5,203 nt of DNA from Pseudomonadales bacterium (GTDB taxonomy: Bacteria > Pseudomonadota > Gammaproteobacteria > Pseudomonadales > Pseudohongiellaceae): positions 1 through 5,203 of the forward strand of contig JAITMI010000119.1 in the NCBI GenBank assembly GCA_031277435.1, read 5' to 3'. The stretch's first letter is position 1, and every line of letters begins with the position of its first letter. The position numbers and the translations under genes are program-made. Under the pieces are notes generated by a model that was not told the DNA's origin, ran no database searches, and was given only the letters and a program-made list of their open reading frames with translations. Below are positions 4,764 through 5,203 of this stretch, piece by piece.

Positions 4764-5203
4764 ATGCGCAAAACAGATGACATGCAGTTTTCCTTCGTAA
4801 CCGATGACGGCTTGACGCTGACTCTGCGGCGCATTCTTCCCAGCCGGCGTTTACATGCCGAGCCGGTGCTTCTGGTGCATGGCGCCGGGGTGCGCAGCCA
4901 CATTTTTGAACCGCCAACGGATACGACTTTGCCCAGGCTATTAACGCAAGCGGGGCACGAAGTGTGGCTGCTCGATTGGCGCGCCAGCATCGACATTGCG
5001 CCGAGCCAGTGGACGCTCGATCAGGCGGCGGTGTTCGATTATCCGGCGGCGGTGGCGAAGATTCGTGAGATCAGCGGCGCCGACACGCTCAAGGCGGTGA
5101 TTCATTGCCAGGGTTCCACCAGTTTCATGATGGCGCTGTGCGCCGGGCTTTTGCCCGAGGTGTCGAGCGTGGTCGCCAATGCCGTGGCGCTGCATCCGGT
5201 GGT
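4764..5203 (+). CDS. Alpha/beta hydrolase with Cys at the nucleophile position, GMC-oxidase-associated type (C-terminus cut by window edge)
   Basis: The frame is open for 146 codons from ATG 4764 to the right edge. There is no signal peptide, so it is probably cytoplasmic, unlike the other four products. Residues 33-42 (EPVLLVHGAG) give the first core strand and oxyanion HGAG; then VWLLDWRAS (67-75), WTLDQAAVFDYPAAV (83-97) and the elbow VIHCQGSTS (112-120). Aligned with the usual GHSMG-type elbow, the nucleophile position is Cys115, as in dienelactone hydrolase and PHA synthase. The segment resembles hydrolases found beside or fused to GMC (cholesterol oxidase-like) oxidoreductases; I recall this from the family and cannot confirm it here. 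The acid, the His and any fused domain lie beyond the window. GGTGGG just upstream is a weak ribosome binding site; an in-frame GTG at 4725 is a less likely start. It lies 87 nt after the first hydrolase on the same strand. Confidence 0.82.
   Translation, partial: MRKTDDMQFSFVTDDGLTLTLRRILPSRRLHAEPVLLVHGAGVRSHIFEPPTDTTLPRLLTQAGHEVWLLDWRASIDIAPSQWTLDQAAVFDYPAAVAKIREISGADTLKAVIHCQGSTSFMMALCAGLLPEVSSVVANAVALHPV

Overview
The window looks like a chromosomal segment from a Gram-negative bacterium, most likely a free-living proteobacterium. The reasons are moderately GC-rich coding sequence, Sec-type signal peptides and one lipobox, a PQQ-type beta-propeller with a C-terminal c-type heme motif, and gene families (DUF6152, 'PDL/NLxGxW' proteins, GMC-oxidase-associated hydrolases) typical of metabolically versatile proteobacteria. 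No genus can be named from this sequence alone. I see no mobile element, CRISPR array, rRNA or tRNA.

Layout. There are five genes in two divergent blocks. The minus-strand block reads right to left: an exported lipoprotein of unknown function (2661-1876), a small exported DUF6152 protein (1833-1435), and a PQQ-dependent sugar dehydrogenase-like propeller ending in a cytochrome c domain (1423 to beyond position 1). Gaps of 42 and 11 nt, with the middle gene's stop codon inside the ribosome binding site of the last gene, indicate one operon. A 221-nt divergent control region (2662-2882) separates it from the plus-strand block. That block holds a 597-residue exported two-domain protein (2883-4676) and the start of a cytoplasmic alpha/beta hydrolase (4764 to beyond 5203). 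An 87-nt gap between them contains a strong Shine-Dalgarno sequence with no start codon.

How the genes may fit together. The lipoprotein and the N-terminal half of the two-domain protein are homologous, so two copies of one uncharacterised domain face each other across the shared control region: one membrane-anchored, one fused to a serine hydrolase. With the DUF6152 protein and the heme-bearing propeller, four products are predicted to act outside the cytoplasm. A reasonable inference is a periplasmic module that binds, de-esterifies and/or oxidises an organic substrate and passes electrons to a cytochrome. The fifth protein, with a cysteine at the nucleophile position and resemblance to hydrolases found with GMC (cholesterol oxidase-like) oxidoreductases, may process the substrate inside the cell. 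The substrate is unknown. Steroid- or terpenoid-like esters would fit the neighbourhood, but that is inference only.
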